A stretch of 64,000 bases of DNA, taken from positions 186,001 to 250,000 of the forward strand of contig JASVEC010000041.1 in the NCBI GenBank assembly GCA_030770535.1, written 5' to 3'. The position numbers and the translations under genes were made by a program. Numbering within the stretch: the first letter of the stretch is position 1; each line of letters begins with the position of its first letter. Positions 32,948-43,941 of the stretch are shown here, one piece after another. The notes under the pieces are model-generated. The model made no database searches, was not told where the DNA came from, and saw only the letters and a list, made by a program, of their open reading frames with translations. The stretch comes from Batkoa obscura (taxonomy: Eukaryota; Entomophthoromycota; Entomophthoromycetes; Entomophthorales; Batkoaceae).

Positions 32948-35900
32948 AATAGTTTTTATATATCCCAGAGCATACTTAGATGACCTGAGTGCTGGGTAAT
33001 TTATTTAATTCGTGTTATTTTAATATGATACCTTAGCATTTCTCTAAAAAATCAATGTTATAAATTTTAATTTAAACTTACCTCTCGATCGCTCTATTAA
33101 TAAGCTTTGGTACGCCTAACGCTAACCATCATTAAAACATTTAAACTTTAATATAAAACTTTTAATATGAAATCCATTTTGATTTTAATTTTAATTTTAA
33201 TTTTTTATTATCATTAAATTTGGTAAATTATTACTAATTAGATGTTTGAATATATAGCTTCTATTCGATATATTTCATGTGTACATATTATGTAATAGAC
33301 AACTATTATAAATAGTAATAAGCCATTAAAATTAGTTTTGACTTGAATTTAAGGCTGTTGTCATAAAACAATATACAATCTTAATACTGGAAAAGGTACT
33401 TTAAACTAACAACTCGTATATAGTTATGTAATAGTACATTTATTGATATATGATATAACAGATAAATAAATAAAATTCAAATATCTTAGGAAAATAGAAT
33501 TTATTTAGTTTGAATAGTAAATTTTTTATTATTTTCAAAAAAAACTAATGTTGCACAAGGATTTAAACTTAAATTAGGCTAAATGTTTAAAAAGTATCTC
33601 CTTTACTATCTGTTATTATTTTAAAAAATAAGGTGGAATTTAGGTAACAAAATTAATATATTAAATTCTTTAAAAAAAGTAGAATAGAACAAACAAAGAC
33701 ATTATCTTTAACAACATTTATCTCAAATTGGTGTACACACATCGACCCCTTACATCCATAAATCCTTGAACTAATTTTAGCAAGTTCAATATTTTTTAAC
33801 TATCCGTTTTTTTAAAAGGTTTTCTATTTTTATTTTATTTAATTATTGTTTTAATTTAAAATAAATGGTAAAGTTCCAAGTTAGATAGTAATAAATTCAT
33901 TAAAGAATAGTAATGAGCCTCAGCAATATCTTAAAGTTTGTTTTGAAAGAACTTCAATATTATTCAATTCATTAGTAAAATCCAAATATATGCCTGGTCT
34001 AAGTGAAGTTGCCTTTTATAACACTTAATAATATCCAATCTATTAAACTTATAGTCGGGTATTGTTGAATTGATGTTTTAACTATTTAAAGTTATAAATG
34101 CTCATGGATTTTGATTCTAATCTACTATCATATCACAAAGTGAAAAGTTGTGAATTTAGAGAACTTATATCTGTTTCAGCAACAGTGGAGTTATAATGAT
34201 AATAAATAGAAGCCCTCTAAATCCAATACATTATTTAATACTGTGAGGTTTATACTAAATCGAGAGTAGATTATATACATAAATTCAGTACCACTTAATT
34301 TGCACATATAGTTTTTTTTAAAGATTTCAGTTGAACCATACACTAAATAACTACCTTACTTCGCGCACACTTCGAGAATATCTCTTATATAATGGCTACC
34401 CAGGAATTAACGTAAAGGTATGTCCGTATTTATGTAATTAGAAGATTCTGATTTAATGCTTGAATAAAGTGGTGTGACAACTTTGAATAGATTTTATACT
34501 CATTTAAGCTACTCTACCTTCATCACAATACTTACATTCTACCTTAGATCTACACTAAAAAAACTACTTGAAGACAAAATAAATTTACTTGAAATCGATG
34601 CGCAAAAATGGGCAAAAATTATTTACAAGTGAACACCATAACTTTTATAATATAAAATAAAAACAGGAGGACGTATCTTACTATAATAGCATATATATCA
34701 ACATTACATCCTCTCAATCACACTAATTAAAGCATTAAACCTTTTATATAAAGTTAAAAGGCAATTTAAAATAAGTAATAGCTAGCAATCTAGATCTTTT
34801 GTCTTACATTTTGAACATAAATGTCATGCTTGGAAAATCCGAGATTTTTTAATTTAGCATGCCTTTGACTTAAGGTTTTTAAGCTATGTAAGTTATCTTT
34901 TATATTTATCTTCTATATGCAATTTGTCTTTGTATATATCTTACTTTAGATATTATTTTCCATTTGTATGCCTTGTTTTATATACAATTTATTTTTATAT
35001 GTGTTATATATATTAGTAAGTTACTGTTAATATTTTAATATAAAAGTTTAGCTATTGAAATGTCTAGCCACTTCTAAACCTTCTATAAGGAATAAATTGA
35101 AATAAAGTAAGGTTGATATTACAACTTCAAAATGAAATAATAAAATAATTAGAATGTAATTTCATATATAATTTTATATATGATATAACCTATAAATAAA
35201 ATAAACAAAAGGGTCAAAAAATTAGATAATGAGGATATTTAGGCACTTATTCTTATATTAGTATAAAGAATAAACCCTATATTAACAATAATTATCGCCT
35301 AATTTCCATAATATTGCTTATTTAATTCCTCAATTTATTGATTTCTCACTCTGAGCTCAAGAATAATGCTCCTGCGAATGAAAAGAGCCATACTCCTCAG
35401 CTATTCGATTATAATCTATTTAAAAGGATAATTGTAACATCTTATCCTGAAAGTGGCGAAGTATCTTTAAAAGGTACTTTCTATTTATAAGTATATTATA
35501 TATTTCCATATTCTTATTTTTACAATGTTTTATTTTTATCTTTAAACTAATTATGAGAAACTGTGTATTTTTCAAAACTTACTTAAAGTAAGACTAGAAG
35601 TTAAAAAATACTTCTATCTGGGATACTAATTTATTTGTTTTAAAACCAAAGGTGTAATACCTAAAATTTAGGGATTCATGATACAACATAAGGTAAAAAA
35701 CCCATTATTATGCAAGTGTAGTTTAAATTTAGTATTGAAATAATATACGAACAAGCGGGTGGGGAATGTTTTAGATTTTATTTAAACCTATCTTATCTTT
35801 TGTTTCATTTTTACAGTATAACAAAAATATTTGTAATTTAATTAATTTAAAAATAGTTAAAGTTTTTTAAAAATTAATTTATTTAATATTTTTTCATCTT

Positions 35901-36867
35901 GAAATATTAAACTCAATATTGAATCCTTTTTTTAATTTTTTTGAAATTCTGGGTGATCCAAATATTAATATGGAGAAACATTTTTATCCTTTATTCACCC
36001 ATCTGGTCTAGTTTCATTAATAATCGAGGAGACAGGTATGATAATGAAATCATCTGGTGATTATTGTGTATAAATTTAAAAATTAAATGAAAGGTGAATA
36101 TCTAAGCCAATTACTTATACTATCTAATCTATTTTTACTAGTTCAATCTAAAACATCTTAAAATTTTAGCTATTCAACTACCCTGAATGGATAATTTCAT
36201 ATTATAAATAAAAGCCTGTATAATCAAAATTAAATAATAGTTTAACTTTAATGAGGTAGGAAGTAAGCCTTGTTCAATATCATTAGTTACTATATTGTCG
36301 TTTTCATTTGATAGTTAGCTTGAACTAGTCTTACAAAGTATGAATGGGTAGTATTAGCGAAGTAAATTCAAAAATAAGTTAGCAATATTGAATACTAGAA
36401 CTTGATTTCAATGTCTGTTCAACTAATCTTTTAAAAGGTGCTTTTATGTTTTAAAATAAGTTTTATAAAATACTTATACAAATAACGATATAGTTCTAAA
36501 GTAAAGCAAGTTATTATATTTAAAACTATAAGCCTTAGAACAAATACAAAAACTCGGTTTTAAAACACTTTCTACTTCACAGTACTATTTTATCATCACC
36601 AATAAAATGTTAAATAATAAGATCAAATTTAATAATTTTGCTCAAATGACACATTTGTACTCTATCGCAAAAAAAACTATGTACACAGGATATGTCCTAT
36701 TTTTATCTGAAACTTACAAAACAAGTTTAAGGATAAATAAGTTGAATAGAATATTATGATAATATTAATAAAATTTATTTTACAGGCAATATTAGCCATC
36801 AAATTAAACGTTTGAAAAGGAACGAAATTTATTAAATATGGCGAAGTATAGAAATAAAGTATATATC
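32948..36867. other. 3.9-kb gap between convergent genes
   Basis: Flanked by the 3' ends of two genes, so it needs no promoter, yet it is long. No open frame over 60 codons, no MITE and no tRNA was seen. It may hide a noncoding transcript or decayed sequence. Confidence 0.5.
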
Positions 36868-38325
36868 TTACGACTTGAGTGAATAAACTGTGTCATTAGA
36901 AAATAAGCTCATCAATGTGCTTGTTTTTTGCTCTGCCTCCTCGAAGTTTCCTGTGATAGGTTCGAGAACATCTTTTAAAAAATCCGAATCATCATTATCA
37001 TTCTCTTGGAGGGGGGCTAAGCTAGGTCTGCGAGAAACATTCAATGAAGGAATACGTGGGTTTGTACTATTTCTTACTCTTGTAGTTGAATTAACTTTTC
37101 CAAATATTGGTGATGAGCTTGAGCTTGCTGTTTCTGGAACATAAATTTGTTTTTGGGCTTGAAGTGGGCTTGGTGCTGTACTATACCTTCCTGTGTTTGC
37201 TAATGAAGGGAAGGTTTGTATTACAGGCTGAGAGTTAGCCCTTGAAATACGAGTTGATTGAATCATAAAGTGATCAGTATCCATATTATGAAAAGTGATT
37301 GGTAAAGTCTGTGAGGATGAGCGCCTTGATTCTAAACGTGATTGGAACTCGGGTTCTTCTGGAGAGGGTGGTAAAATTTCATTTTCGAATCTGGCTCTAG
37401 CAATTGCTTCTTTAAATGAGTTTAACCAATGAGATAAATCATCTGAATTGTCAGCTAAAAGATATACTGTATTATTGCTTTGAGCTTCGCTAAGTTGGAT
37501 CACGAATTTTTTTCCTGGAAAGCTTTCATTTACACAAACAGAGCAAGTAGAAGTAAGAGTAAAAACTTCACTGCATGTAATACTTTCAGTATCTGATTTA
37601 AAACGAAATAAATTGGCTCCATTTAAAACAAAATATCTTCTTTTCCACGATTTGCGAGCCAAAAATGAAGGGTTGGTTACAAAGAGTTTGGTTAAAAATC
37701 CCTTTGAAGTGGCACCTTGTATGACTTCAGAAATTGTGACATTTGATGAAGTATTAAGAGAACTTGAGCGTGGACTAGAGCCAGAAGCGGAGTTTAATGT
37801 TGATGCAGTAGCTATAGAAGCAAGTGAGCCTTGTCTATCTCTAGTAGGCAAAACAAAGTTTGAACGGCGTCTACCAAAAGTTGAATTAAAGAATCCTTTT
37901 TCTTCGTGGTATTGACTGGGTTCTAGGTTACGAGATAAAGCTGATTGATTTGTTTTTGAGTTATCAGTAGTTGAAGCAACTTCATTTGATACAGGTGTAT
38001 CTAACTTTAAGATACAGGCATCCAAATGATCCAACAGTGTTTGGATACTTGGAGAAACATCTGATTCTTGACTTATATCATCTTCGAAACTTGAACTTGA
38101 GCCTTGAGACGATCCTTTTGAGCCACGACGACTGGTATGGCGCCTTTCTGGTAACATTTTATCCAAAGATACACGAATTGAATCCAAAATATCTGAATAT
38201 TCTCCTTGTGATAATGAGTAAGGGTAAAACCTTTCAGCAGTGGGCGTCCTTTTGTGAGTTGACTTCATTGTTAATCCAAAATTATCTATACCCTGAATAC
38301 CAGTTGATATATAATTTGCGATCAT
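36868..38325 (-). CDS. PH-domain protein, 485 aa
   Basis: Single-exon gene. Residues 1-206 are Ser/Arg-rich and disordered apart from a possible helical stretch (about 40-60 and 90-110). A pleckstrin-homology domain covers about 207-310: GFLTKLFVT, KSWKRRYFVLNGANLFRFKSD, KKFVIQLSE, and the closing helix DDLSHWLNSFKEAIARA with the invariant Trp300. Basic residues KSWKRR in the beta1-beta2 region could bind phosphoinositides, so membrane or cortical recruitment is likely. The C-terminal ~170 residues are Ser/Pro-rich with RRPSL and RRSSS kinase sites and end in an acidic patch. Met20 (MKSTHKR) is an alternative start. No catalytic domain was found; the partner is unknown. Confidence 0.85.
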   Translation of the reverse strand: MIANYISTGIQGIDNFGLTMKSTHKRTPTAERFYPYSLSQGEYSDILDSIRVSLDKMLPERRHTSRRGSKGSSQGSSSSFEDDISQESDVSPSIQTLLDHLDACILKLDTPVSNEVASTTDNSKTNQSALSRNLEPSQYHEEKGFFNSTFGRRRSNFVLPTRDRQGSLASIATASTLNSASGSSPRSSSLNTSSNVTISEVIQGATSKGFLTKLFVTNPSFLARKSWKRRYFVLNGANLFRFKSDTESITCSEVFTLTSTCSVCVNESFPGKKFVIQLSEAQSNNTVYLLADNSDDLSHWLNSFKEAIARARFENEILPPSPEEPEFQSRLESRRSSSQTLPITFHNMDTDHFMIQSTRISRANSQPVIQTFPSLANTGRYSTAPSPLQAQKQIYVPETASSSSSPIFGKVNSTTRVRNSTNPRIPSLNVSRRPSLAPLQENDNDDSDFLKDVLEPITGNFEEAEQKTSTLMSLFSNDTVYSLKS

Positions 38326-38529
38326 AAGTTGTATAAATATATTTAAAAAATGTACAAGATAAAAGGTTGGAATAAATTAAAATACAAATGAACAGTTATA
38401 AGCTAGATGTAATGATAATTTTGTTGGCAAATTATTTTCCTTTTATGAAAAAAGTATGTTGCCTGTGCTTAACAAAAATTTACAATTTGGTTGGAGTTAA
38501 AATATTTTTAATTTTTTTCAACGGTCGAG

Positions 38530-38537
38530 TATTTATA
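38530..38537 (-). promoter_or_regulatory. possible TATA box of the PH gene
   Basis: TATAAATA on the minus strand, about 205 bp upstream of the start codon, in a GC-richer context (CAAGTATAAATACTCGACCG). Confidence 0.3.
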
Positions 38538-39645
38538 CTTGATCAAATTTTGATACTATGATAAATTATACAGTGGTTTTTAATTTTGTAAATGTATTTG
38601 GAATAATGTTTCAGTATTTAAAGTCATAAATAAACACTAGATCATTTATTAGCGAATTATATCACCTAATTTAACTATAAATTAAGCACCATTGGCTTCC
38701 TCCTTTCCAAATAGAGGTTAAGATTTGTTTTGCCATAAAAAAACACTATCAATAAATACAGTTGCTCAATCAAAATTGAGCAAAACATAAATGGTAATAA
38801 GACCACGACCAATTAAATGACGAAGATTTAATTATTGAAAAAAATTATGCTTTGGCATAATAAATATTAAGCATATAATTAAGCAGAATAAAAAAAGACA
38901 TGAACAAATCAACTCTTTTGAATTTAGTTGCCATTTTAGAGCATTACTTCGCTAAAACCATTTTCCACTTAAAAGTGATTAAGCTTTTTATAATACCACT
39001 CTTTTGTACTTAAACTATTATACTTTGTCAACTATTTTGAATTAAAAAGTATACCGTTGGAATAAATGCATTCTATATGTTATATTTCATATAGCTTATC
39101 CTGTATTGATACACATAATCAAAGCTATTTAAAACATCCGTAACTCAAGCTATTACGGAGGTGTTGGGATATAGTTGTAATCCATACTTTTAATTCTTTA
39201 TTTATCTAGATATTTTGTAATATTTGTTGAATGGCATAAAATAATTTAATAAGTTTAAAATGTTTTGTGAAATGTATTAAATTTCGAAAACCAAAAATGA
39301 ACAAGTTTACTTTAATTTTTTAATTAAGGAAATTTTATTGCCGTCTTATTTAATTACAGACAATGGAATTTGAGGTAAAGCTTAGAATTAAGGGTAATAC
39401 AATATATATGTATTTCATTTAAATATTAAATTTAAATTAGTTCAAATGCCGAGAATTTAAACACTTCGCTATTAATTTGCATATTTTATTGTGCTTTATT
39501 GATTTAAAATTTTAATTCATTTTCAAAAACAAATTATAATATAACTTTAAATATAAAAATGTGATAGAAACTAAACCTTAAAATATATCTAAAACTGCCA
39601 TATTTTAAAGAATTTGCGTTTTTTATTTTTGTGATTATGTTATTT

Positions 39646-39753
39646 ATATGGGAGTGTTTTTTTTAATTTCATTACTTTTTCCATTTTTTAAGCACTATTT
39701 AAACGGAAAATTTGTTAGTAAAATTCTTGAACACAAAAATACATCTTCATATG
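39646..39753 (+). mobile_element. MITE copy 14
   Basis: Full-length copy with left end ATATGGGAGTGTTTTTTTT and right end AATACATCTTCATAT. First copy after the MITE-free block. Confidence 0.9.
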
Positions 39754-40538
39754 CTGTTACATAATAAGTGTTTTATAAATAATAATAATAGCTTTAATGG
39801 ACAACGTTGGCATTCCATTAGTATCGTTAGATGATTGAATTTACTATAAGTGCTTAAATCGATATCCAATATTACAGCTTATAGTATCCTATGGGTACTA
39901 CTAATTATATTTATAATCGGTCAATTTATGTACGCTATAGGGTTAGAAACAACTTAATTAAGTAATACATCAGAAGACCCCCTTTCCCTTTATTTTACAT
40001 GCAATTATGAGTGGCATTCGTTATAATATACTATTTAATTAGTACAACCCCTATAAAAGGATATAAAACATTCCAAAAGCAGGACCTACCATAATTGTAT
40101 CTTTTACTAATTGAGCTTTAAAATATTTTCATGCAAATTATATTTAATTTAATATTTTTATTTTTATTCTTTAAATTAAACTTTATTTGATTTAATGAGC
40201 TAACTTTCATGCTATAGAAATTTTAAAATTGGACACGATATCAGAAGTATAATAAAGTTGATAAGACTTCACAACATAACAGCATAATAAACTATACCTG
40301 ACTTCAATATGAGCAAAAACCTTTCAAACTCAATAACTTTATTGGCATTTTAACTAAAAAAAATTGTCTAGTTTTAAAAATTTATTAGAATATAGACATG
40401 ATAGTTACTTTTTTTTGGTTAGGAATCAACTATCAAAAAAATATAAATAGTATTACCAAATTCTTTTTGAAGAGTAAAAAACATTCAAACTTAATAAAGT
40501 CAAATTAACTTTATTGCTTTATCATGTTTATAGAAATG

Positions 40539-40644
40539 ATATGGGAGTGTTTTTTTTGACTTCATTATTTTTTCTATTTTTAAGCGCTATTTAAGCGGAA
40601 AAATTGTTAATAAAATTCTTAAACACAAAAATACATCCCCATAT
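40539..40644 (+). mobile_element. MITE copy 15
   Basis: Full-length copy with ends ATATGGGAGTGT and ACATCCCCATAT, and core TTTTTAAGCGCTATTTAAGC. Confidence 0.93.
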
Positions 40645-41122
40645 GTTAATTAGTCTTTAACCTTTTATTTTTACATGGTACTGAATAGCACTATTTGCCA
40701 TAATCATTTTAATATAGTAGCTTAAAAATATGATTTATAACCAAAGAGGGGAAATTACTAAATATATATAACTATAAGCTCTATAAAAAACAGATAACAT
40801 GTTCAATACTTTAAGTATATTATTTATTAATAACTAAGTATTTTCGCAAAAATATAACTTTAACATTGAACCGTTGCTAAAACAGTGTATTTTGATCTAT
40901 TGTTTATTACTTCATATCGAAATACTACTATTAAAAAGTCACTTATTATTTGTATTAGATTCGAAAGTAAGTTATTAACTTGATATTCTATAGCTTTGGG
41001 ATAAGAAACATACTCTTAGAAACATAAAAATCCTGCCTTTAATAACGCTTTATTAATAGATTACACAAACTTTATGAAATGTGCTTTTTGCACTTATTGT
41101 CTTATTAACAAGCATTATCCCG

Positions 41123-41326
41123 GAAAATCGACCCAAATGGGTCAATGATAAAAGCAAAGTAAAGAGTAATTTGTAAATTCGAGCTTTTAATATAATAAAA
41201 TTCGAGTCTCCAACTATTATTTGAACCTTCTATAGCTGACATTGTAAATAAATATTTTAAAATATTAGCTCGCAGATATGGACGATATTGAATAAAAAAA
41301 TAAAGAATCATTTGGGTCGATTTTTC
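41123..41326. mobile_element. unrelated short element with 17-bp terminal inverted repeats
   Basis: GAAAATCGACCCAAATG at 41123-41139 is matched, inverted, by CATTTGGGTCGATTTTTC at 41309-41326 (one inserted base). The ~204-bp interval has no MITE homology. Size and ends fit a non-autonomous DNA element. Only this copy was seen in the window, and no target duplication is obvious. Confidence 0.55.
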
Positions 41327-41888
41327 AAATATGTATTGAAAACTTAAAATCTTTATGACTCAAATTTTACTAATATGTGTATTTTTTTTAAAAAATAAAT
41401 GTTATTTAAATCTTTAATATAGGCGTATATTAAAATTTTAAATATAAATTTCTTTAAAGCGCCAACTAAAATTCGAGCTTTTTAGAATTAGGTATAAATA
41501 ATTCAAATAGTCAACTGAAATTTAGCTAAATTTTGAATTTAAACTATTTTTTTAGTTTAAATATTTAAAACAAAATTTCTGAAAACTACTGTAGAATAAT
41601 ACTTGGGGGCTACTCTATCAGTCTTTTCCATTTGAAGTTGTACGGTTGAGAACTGATAAAGTATTAGTTGGAACGAAATTGATCCAAATTGATTGATTTG
41701 GGATAATACTTGCTAATAAATCTAAAATAGTCAACAATTCAAAACTGAATATAATAAACTTAATGTTGCTTGAAATCAAATAAAAAATAATGACTGTAGT
41801 TAGTAATTTATTACGGCTCGTATCAGTTTTTTTGAAGTTTTTGTCACTATAAATGGTTTTATGTTTAATCCTTTATTTTATATTTAGT

Positions 41889-41995
41889 ATATGGGGGTGT
41901 TTTTATTGACTTTATCACTTTTTCCATCTTTTAAGCGCTATCTGAGTGGAAAAATTGTTAGTGAAATTCTTGAACCCAAAAATATATCCACATAT
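41889..41995 (+). mobile_element. MITE copy 16
   Basis: Left end ATATGGGGGTGTTTTTATTG, core TTTTAAGCGCTATCTGAGTG, right end ATATATCCACATAT. Confidence 0.9.
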
Positions 41996-42191
41996 TATTT
42001 ATAATACTATTAGCAAGGTCTTATCTGTCATTGACATTTACAAGATAGTATTTCTAATAGCCATCCTAATATTAAAATCCTAAGAGCATTCAACTTTAGT
42101 TTTTTCTGTAAGTTATATGATATCGTTTAGTTAATTTTAGTATTTAAAATAAGGATTACTAGGAGAGCTTACCACAGATTACTCTAATATT

Positions 42192-42284
42192 GTATGGTGT
42201 TTTTCACTTTCCCCATCTTTTAAGCGCTATTTGAGCGGAAAAGTTTTTTAGCAAAATTCTTAAACATAAAACATATCCCGATAT
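42192..42284 (+). mobile_element. MITE copy 17, small deletions
   Basis: Left end GTATGGTGTTTTT, core TTTTAAGCGCTATTTGAGCG, right end ACATATCCCGATAT. About 12 bp shorter than typical. Confidence 0.87.
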
Positions 42285-42545
42285 GCTGTATCTAACATTA
42301 ATTTATACTTATTGATCTTTACAAATTTATTTCCAGATTAAATTAATGGCAGAAAAGCTTGATTCCAAAATAGTTCATAAATATCCATCATAAGTGTCGA
42401 AGGGCTAATAAAAAGGATATTTGGCCAATCACTATAGTTTCTTATATTTTTATGTCTATAATGAACTTTATATTAGCTTTAACTACTATAAAGATCTATT
42501 TATTGTCTTGTCTCCGTACTAAAATGCTAGCATTTCAATTTACAT

Positions 42546-42647
42546 ATATAGGGATGTATTTTTGTGTTTAAGAATTTTATTAACAATCTTTCCGCTTAAG
42601 TAGCGCTTAAAAAATGGAAAAAGTAATGAAAAAAACATCACCATATA
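42546..42647 (-). mobile_element. MITE copy 18
   Basis: Left end ATATAGGGATGTATTTTTGT; right end AACATCACCATAT with about 6 bp missing near GTAATGAA. It lies 30 bp from copy 19 in the same orientation. Confidence 0.92.
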
Positions 42648-42676
42648 TTATGAATAACGTTTCCTCATTTTTATAT

Positions 42677-42782
42677 ATATGGAGATGTATTTTTGTGTTT
42701 AAGAACTTTACTAATAATTTTTCCACTCAAATAGCGCTTAAAAAATGGAAAAAGTAATGAAGCCAAAAAAACATCCCCATAT
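42677..42782 (-). mobile_element. MITE copy 19
   Basis: One of the best-preserved copies, with left end ATATGGAGATGTATTTTTGT, core CTCAAATAGCGCTTAAAAAA and right end AAAAACATCCCCATAT. Confidence 0.95.
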
Positions 42783-43941
42783 CTTAACCCACATAAATTT
42801 CACAAAAAATATTAATGAGAAGGGAGACATTGATGAACCTCTATTTTAATAATATATTATATATTTCTACTCTGATGCTTTACCTTAATAGCTTTGTTCT
42901 CAAACATTTATATAATGGAAAGTTGAACTTATCAAAAGTTGATTAAAATAATATTGATAAATTAATCAAAACAACTAATAAAATCATTAAAATAAAAAGT
43001 AAATAAATAGATTGGTTGATTATATTCAATAGGTATAGTCATTTTAATTATTTAAAAGTGCTTGGCAAATCAAGTGTAAGTTGTTAAAAACTGATATTGT
43101 ATAGAAATTGGCCTTACTAACATAGAAGAATACATACTCGATTTTATAATTTATTTTGCTTGTTTTATATTTAGAAATAATTTAATGCTGTATAATTCAC
43201 TTTTATATATATAAATTTAATAATAAAGAATCAATTTTTTAACATAAATTAAAAATGGCCAATATCAGTTTTTTATTAAATTTAAAACTAACAGAGTTAT
43301 GTAATAAAATGTATTTTAAAATCAAAATTGATAATGTTTAAAGAAATTCGTCTATACTCTTATATTTCTACTTACAAAAAATTGTGTAATTAGATTTCGA
43401 ATTTCAATATATTTGAAAACAGGTTTCTCAGAATGTTAAACAAGTTAATAAAATGAGATAACTAGAGAGTACAAACAATATTAAAAAACATCACTATTTA
43501 GTATAGACTTTTGATATACCATACATATTGTTATTATGGTTCAAAGATATAATTCACTATTGATTGTTTTCACTTTGATATTAGTAGTGTGTAACAAAAT
43601 AACGTAAGCTCATGTATTGAGTTACCAGCAGTTCCAATATATGAAACTCACGATTGAGCTAGTCAAAATTTAATTTAAGTCTTTATTAATGCTAATGATG
43701 GGCTAAATATATACTAATAATTATCATATTTATAGATATAGCTCAAAGTTTTGCATATGTTCATATGTAGCTCTTAGGCTACATTCAAAATGAAAATATA
43801 ATACTTTAAAATAGATCAAAGCTAGAAGATAAACCAAAAATGTTATCCTTTAATGAGTTTTGAAAATAGATTTGTTTAAGATAAAATAAAGTAAACTTTA
43901 GTTAATAAAGAAGCAGCTTAAAATAGTATACTATAGTGTTG

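Larger units (their letters stand above)
38326..43941. other. 5.6-kb intergenic region with MITE cluster
   Basis: Upstream region of the PH gene. It holds MITE copies 14-19 and a ~204-bp inverted-repeat element (41123-41326). No protein gene was recognised; the 68-codon frame at 41105-41311 lies within the inverted-repeat element. Confidence 0.6.

Noticed and set aside
37613-38327. plus-strand frames of 100 and 118 codons
   Set aside because: They lie opposite the PH-domain gene, whose domain and codon pattern are clear on the minus strand.
41105-41311. 68-codon minus-strand open frame
   Set aside because: It coincides with the short inverted-repeat element; composition is that of translated AT-rich DNA.
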